From Bacteroidales bacterium UBA1458 (lineage in GTDB: Bacteria > Bacteroidota > Bacteroidia > Bacteroidales > VadinHA17), in contig DCSU01000066.1 in NCBI GenBank assembly GCA_002325785.1, positions 163 through 16,924 on the forward strand: DNA of 16,762 nt, written 5' to 3'. Position 1 is the stretch's first letter; the number at the start of each line of letters is the position of its first letter. Shown here one piece after another: positions 15,119-16,762 of this stretch. The notes under the pieces were generated by a model that saw nothing but the letters and a program-made list of their open reading frames with translations, did no database searches and was not told the origin of the DNA. Made by a program: the position numbers and the translations under genes.

Positions 15119-16762
15119 TCACAGCTTGAGTTCTATTGACACGGTTGCTCCCCTCGATATTCTAACTCCCGGATGGGGCGACTGCCTTGCCACCCTGCCA
15201 CGACCGGTGTAGTGCACTCTCAGCCCGCTGTTCTCAAGCATGAACATCGCATCGCGAAGCCCCATCCCTACTACGTTGGGCATAAACCCCTCGGTATAAG
15301 TCAGTTCGTTATCCCTGACAATATCCGCTGCTTCGCGAAGATTAACCTTCTCCTCCTTCTCGGGATTCAGCGCCTGCAGGTCGCGGTAAAAGCTTGTAGC
15401 ATAGACCTTATCGGCTATCACCTTGAACACGGGCCCCGACACCACATTGCCGTAGTAGACCCAGTTCGACGGCGCATTGACAACCACGATGCATGAATAG
15501 AGGGGGTCATCTGCCGGGAAGTACCCGACAAACGAGGCCTGGTATGATATGCGGGCGCCGGAGCGGTAGCCGTGCTTGGCGTTGGCGATCTGGGCGGTAC
15601 CCGTTTTGCCGGCGATCTTATAATTGCTGTTCTTCAGGTTCATGGCTGTACCGTTCTCAACTACGCCTTCCAGTAGCGACTGCGCCTTGCGGATGGTTGA
15701 ACGCGAACAGATGGCGTTGGTGATGACCTCCGGATCAAAGCTCCTGACTGTCCAATTGCCGTCACGCACCTCTTTCACAAACCTTGGCTTCACCATCTTG
15801 CCGTCGTTGGCCACGGCGTTGTAGAAGGTGAGGATCTGCAGCGGGGTCATCTGCACCTCGTAACCGTGTGACATCATCGGTAGCGAGATGCCTGACCAGA
15901 GCTTGTCGCCGGGATAGCGGATGACAGGCGTGCCTTCACCCTTGATCTGCAGCCCTAGGGGCTTATCCAGCTGCATAGAGTAGAGGCGGTCAACATAGCG
16001 GCGCGGGTTTTCCTTGTAGCCTTCATTGATAATCTTGGCAGTGCCTACGTTGGAGGAGTGTTCAAAAACCTCACGTGCTGTTATTTTGCCGAGACCCTTG
16101 TCTTCATGGTCACGGATAATCTTGTCATAGTATTTTACCGTGCCGTCCCCGGTGTTAACAGTGTCATCAAGGTCTATGACACCATCTTCCATGGCCACTA
16201 TCATGGACATTAGCTTGAAGGTCGAGCCGGGTTCGGTGCTCTCGCCCACGGCGTAGTTATATGTCTCGTGGTATTGTCCGTCAGAGCCGATCTCAAGGTT
16301 GGCAATAGCCTTGATGTCGCCGGTGTGCACCTCCATCACCACGGCGCAGCCGTGATGGGCTTTGTGTTTCGCGAGTTGCTTGTACAGTGCGTTCTCGGCA
16401 GCATCCTGAAGGTCAAGGTCGAGGGTGGTGACAACATCATATCCGGGACGCGCATGTACCGACTCGAGGTTATCGACATCGATCCATGCTCCTCCTGTCA
16501 GGCGCTGCTGCACCTTCAGCCCGTCCTTCCCGGCCAGGTAGCTGTTGAAGGAACCCTCTATGCCTACGATGCTGGTCAGGGTGTCATCGGTGATGTAACC
16601 GATGGTTCGCCTTGCGAGAAGACCGTTAGGCATGATGCGCCTGTTCTCAGGCTGATAGAGCAGTCCGCCCCTGAACTTACCGTGCCGGAATATCGGGAGC
16701 TTCTTGAGGTAGCTCAGTGTCTCGTAGCTGACGTGCCTCTTGATGAGGTAATACCTGTCGCC
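15119..16762 (-). CDS. ftsI: Division transpeptidase FtsI/PBP3, 5' end missing
   Basis: Class B penicillin-binding protein that crosslinks septal peptidoglycan with FtsW. The reading frame is open to the right edge, so 547 C-terminal residues are visible and the cytoplasmic tail, membrane anchor and start are outside the window. Residues 1 to about 110 belong to the dimerisation (pedestal) domain. The transpeptidase domain follows, with STFK (180-183, nucleophile Ser180), SSN (236-238) and KTGT (386-389). A single C-terminal PASTA domain (about 488-547) ends the protein, unlike E. coli FtsI but as in Gram-positive PBP2x and SpoVD. The first Met in the visible part (codon at 16631-16633) is internal, not a start. 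The stop touches the murE start. Position before murE marks it as the division PBP rather than PBP2. Confidence 0.96.
   Translation of the reverse strand, partial: GDRYYLIKRHVSYETLSYLKKLPIFRHGKFRGGLLYQPENRRIMPNGLLARRTIGYITDDTLTSIVGIEGSFNSYLAGKDGLKVQQRLTGGAWIDVDNLESVHARPGYDVVTTLDLDLQDAAENALYKQLAKHKAHHGCAVVMEVHTGDIKAIANLEIGSDGQYHETYNYAVGESTEPGSTFKLMSMIVAMEDGVIDLDDTVNTGDGTVKYYDKIIRDHEDKGLGKITAREVFEHSSNVGTAKIINEGYKENPRRYVDRLYSMQLDKPLGLQIKGEGTPVIRYPGDKLWSGISLPMMSHGYEVQMTPLQILTFYNAVANDGKMVKPRFVKEVRDGNWTVRSFDPEVITNAICSRSTIRKAQSLLEGVVENGTAMNLKNSNYKIAGKTGTAQIANAKHGYRSGARISYQASFVGYFPADDPLYSCIVVVNAPSNWVYYGNVVSGPVFKVIADKVYATSFYRDLQALNPEKEEKVNLREAADIVRDNELTYTEGFMPNVVGMGLRDAMFMLENSGLRVHYTGRGRVARQSPHPGVRISRGATVSIELKL

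Noticed and set aside
16631..16633. ATG as the start of ftsI
   Set aside because: The frame stays open upstream to the window edge with sequence typical of the PBP dimerisation domain, so this Met is internal.

Overview
The window is almost entirely one division-and-cell-wall (dcw) gene cluster, followed by two cell-envelope genes. All twelve recognised genes lie on the minus strand, so transcription runs from high to low coordinates. The organism is very probably a member of the Bacteroidota, Bacteroidales-like. The reasons are a FtsZ ending in a conserved-looking NDNVD tail, a long MraY with an extra periplasmic loop, a Porin_10-type outer-membrane barrel, -7 boxes of the TAnnTTTG type in the two promoter regions I could inspect, and no strong Shine-Dalgarno sequences where I looked. 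MurE carries the meso-diaminopimelate signature, so a Gram-negative type peptidoglycan is expected.

Layout in transcription order: ftsI (5' end cut by the right edge), murE, mraY, murD, ftsW, murG, murC, ftsQ, ftsA, ftsZ. These genes are packed with gaps of 16 bases or less, or with 4-base ATGA overlaps. The order is that of the classical dcw cluster, but murF is absent between murE and mraY, and ddl is absent between murC and ftsQ. A strong intrinsic terminator follows ftsZ. Beyond it come a predicted outer-membrane porin-like barrel and a lipoprotein lytic transglycosylase of the MltF type, each with a candidate promoter of its own.

Together the genes cover several steps. The cytoplasmic muropeptide ligases are MurC, MurD and MurE. 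Lipid I and lipid II are made by MraY and MurG. Septal glycan polymerisation and crosslinking are done by FtsW and FtsI, the divisome is scaffolded by FtsQ, FtsA and FtsZ, and glycan turnover is by MltF. MurF and Ddl must be encoded elsewhere.

No gene-free stretch exceeds 300 bases. The longest gap is 127 bases between ftsZ and the porin gene, and it holds the terminator and a candidate promoter. I found no RNA genes, mobile elements, CRISPR arrays or obvious horizontally acquired segments. I did not find a clearly new system; the findings are lineage-type departures within a well-known cluster.
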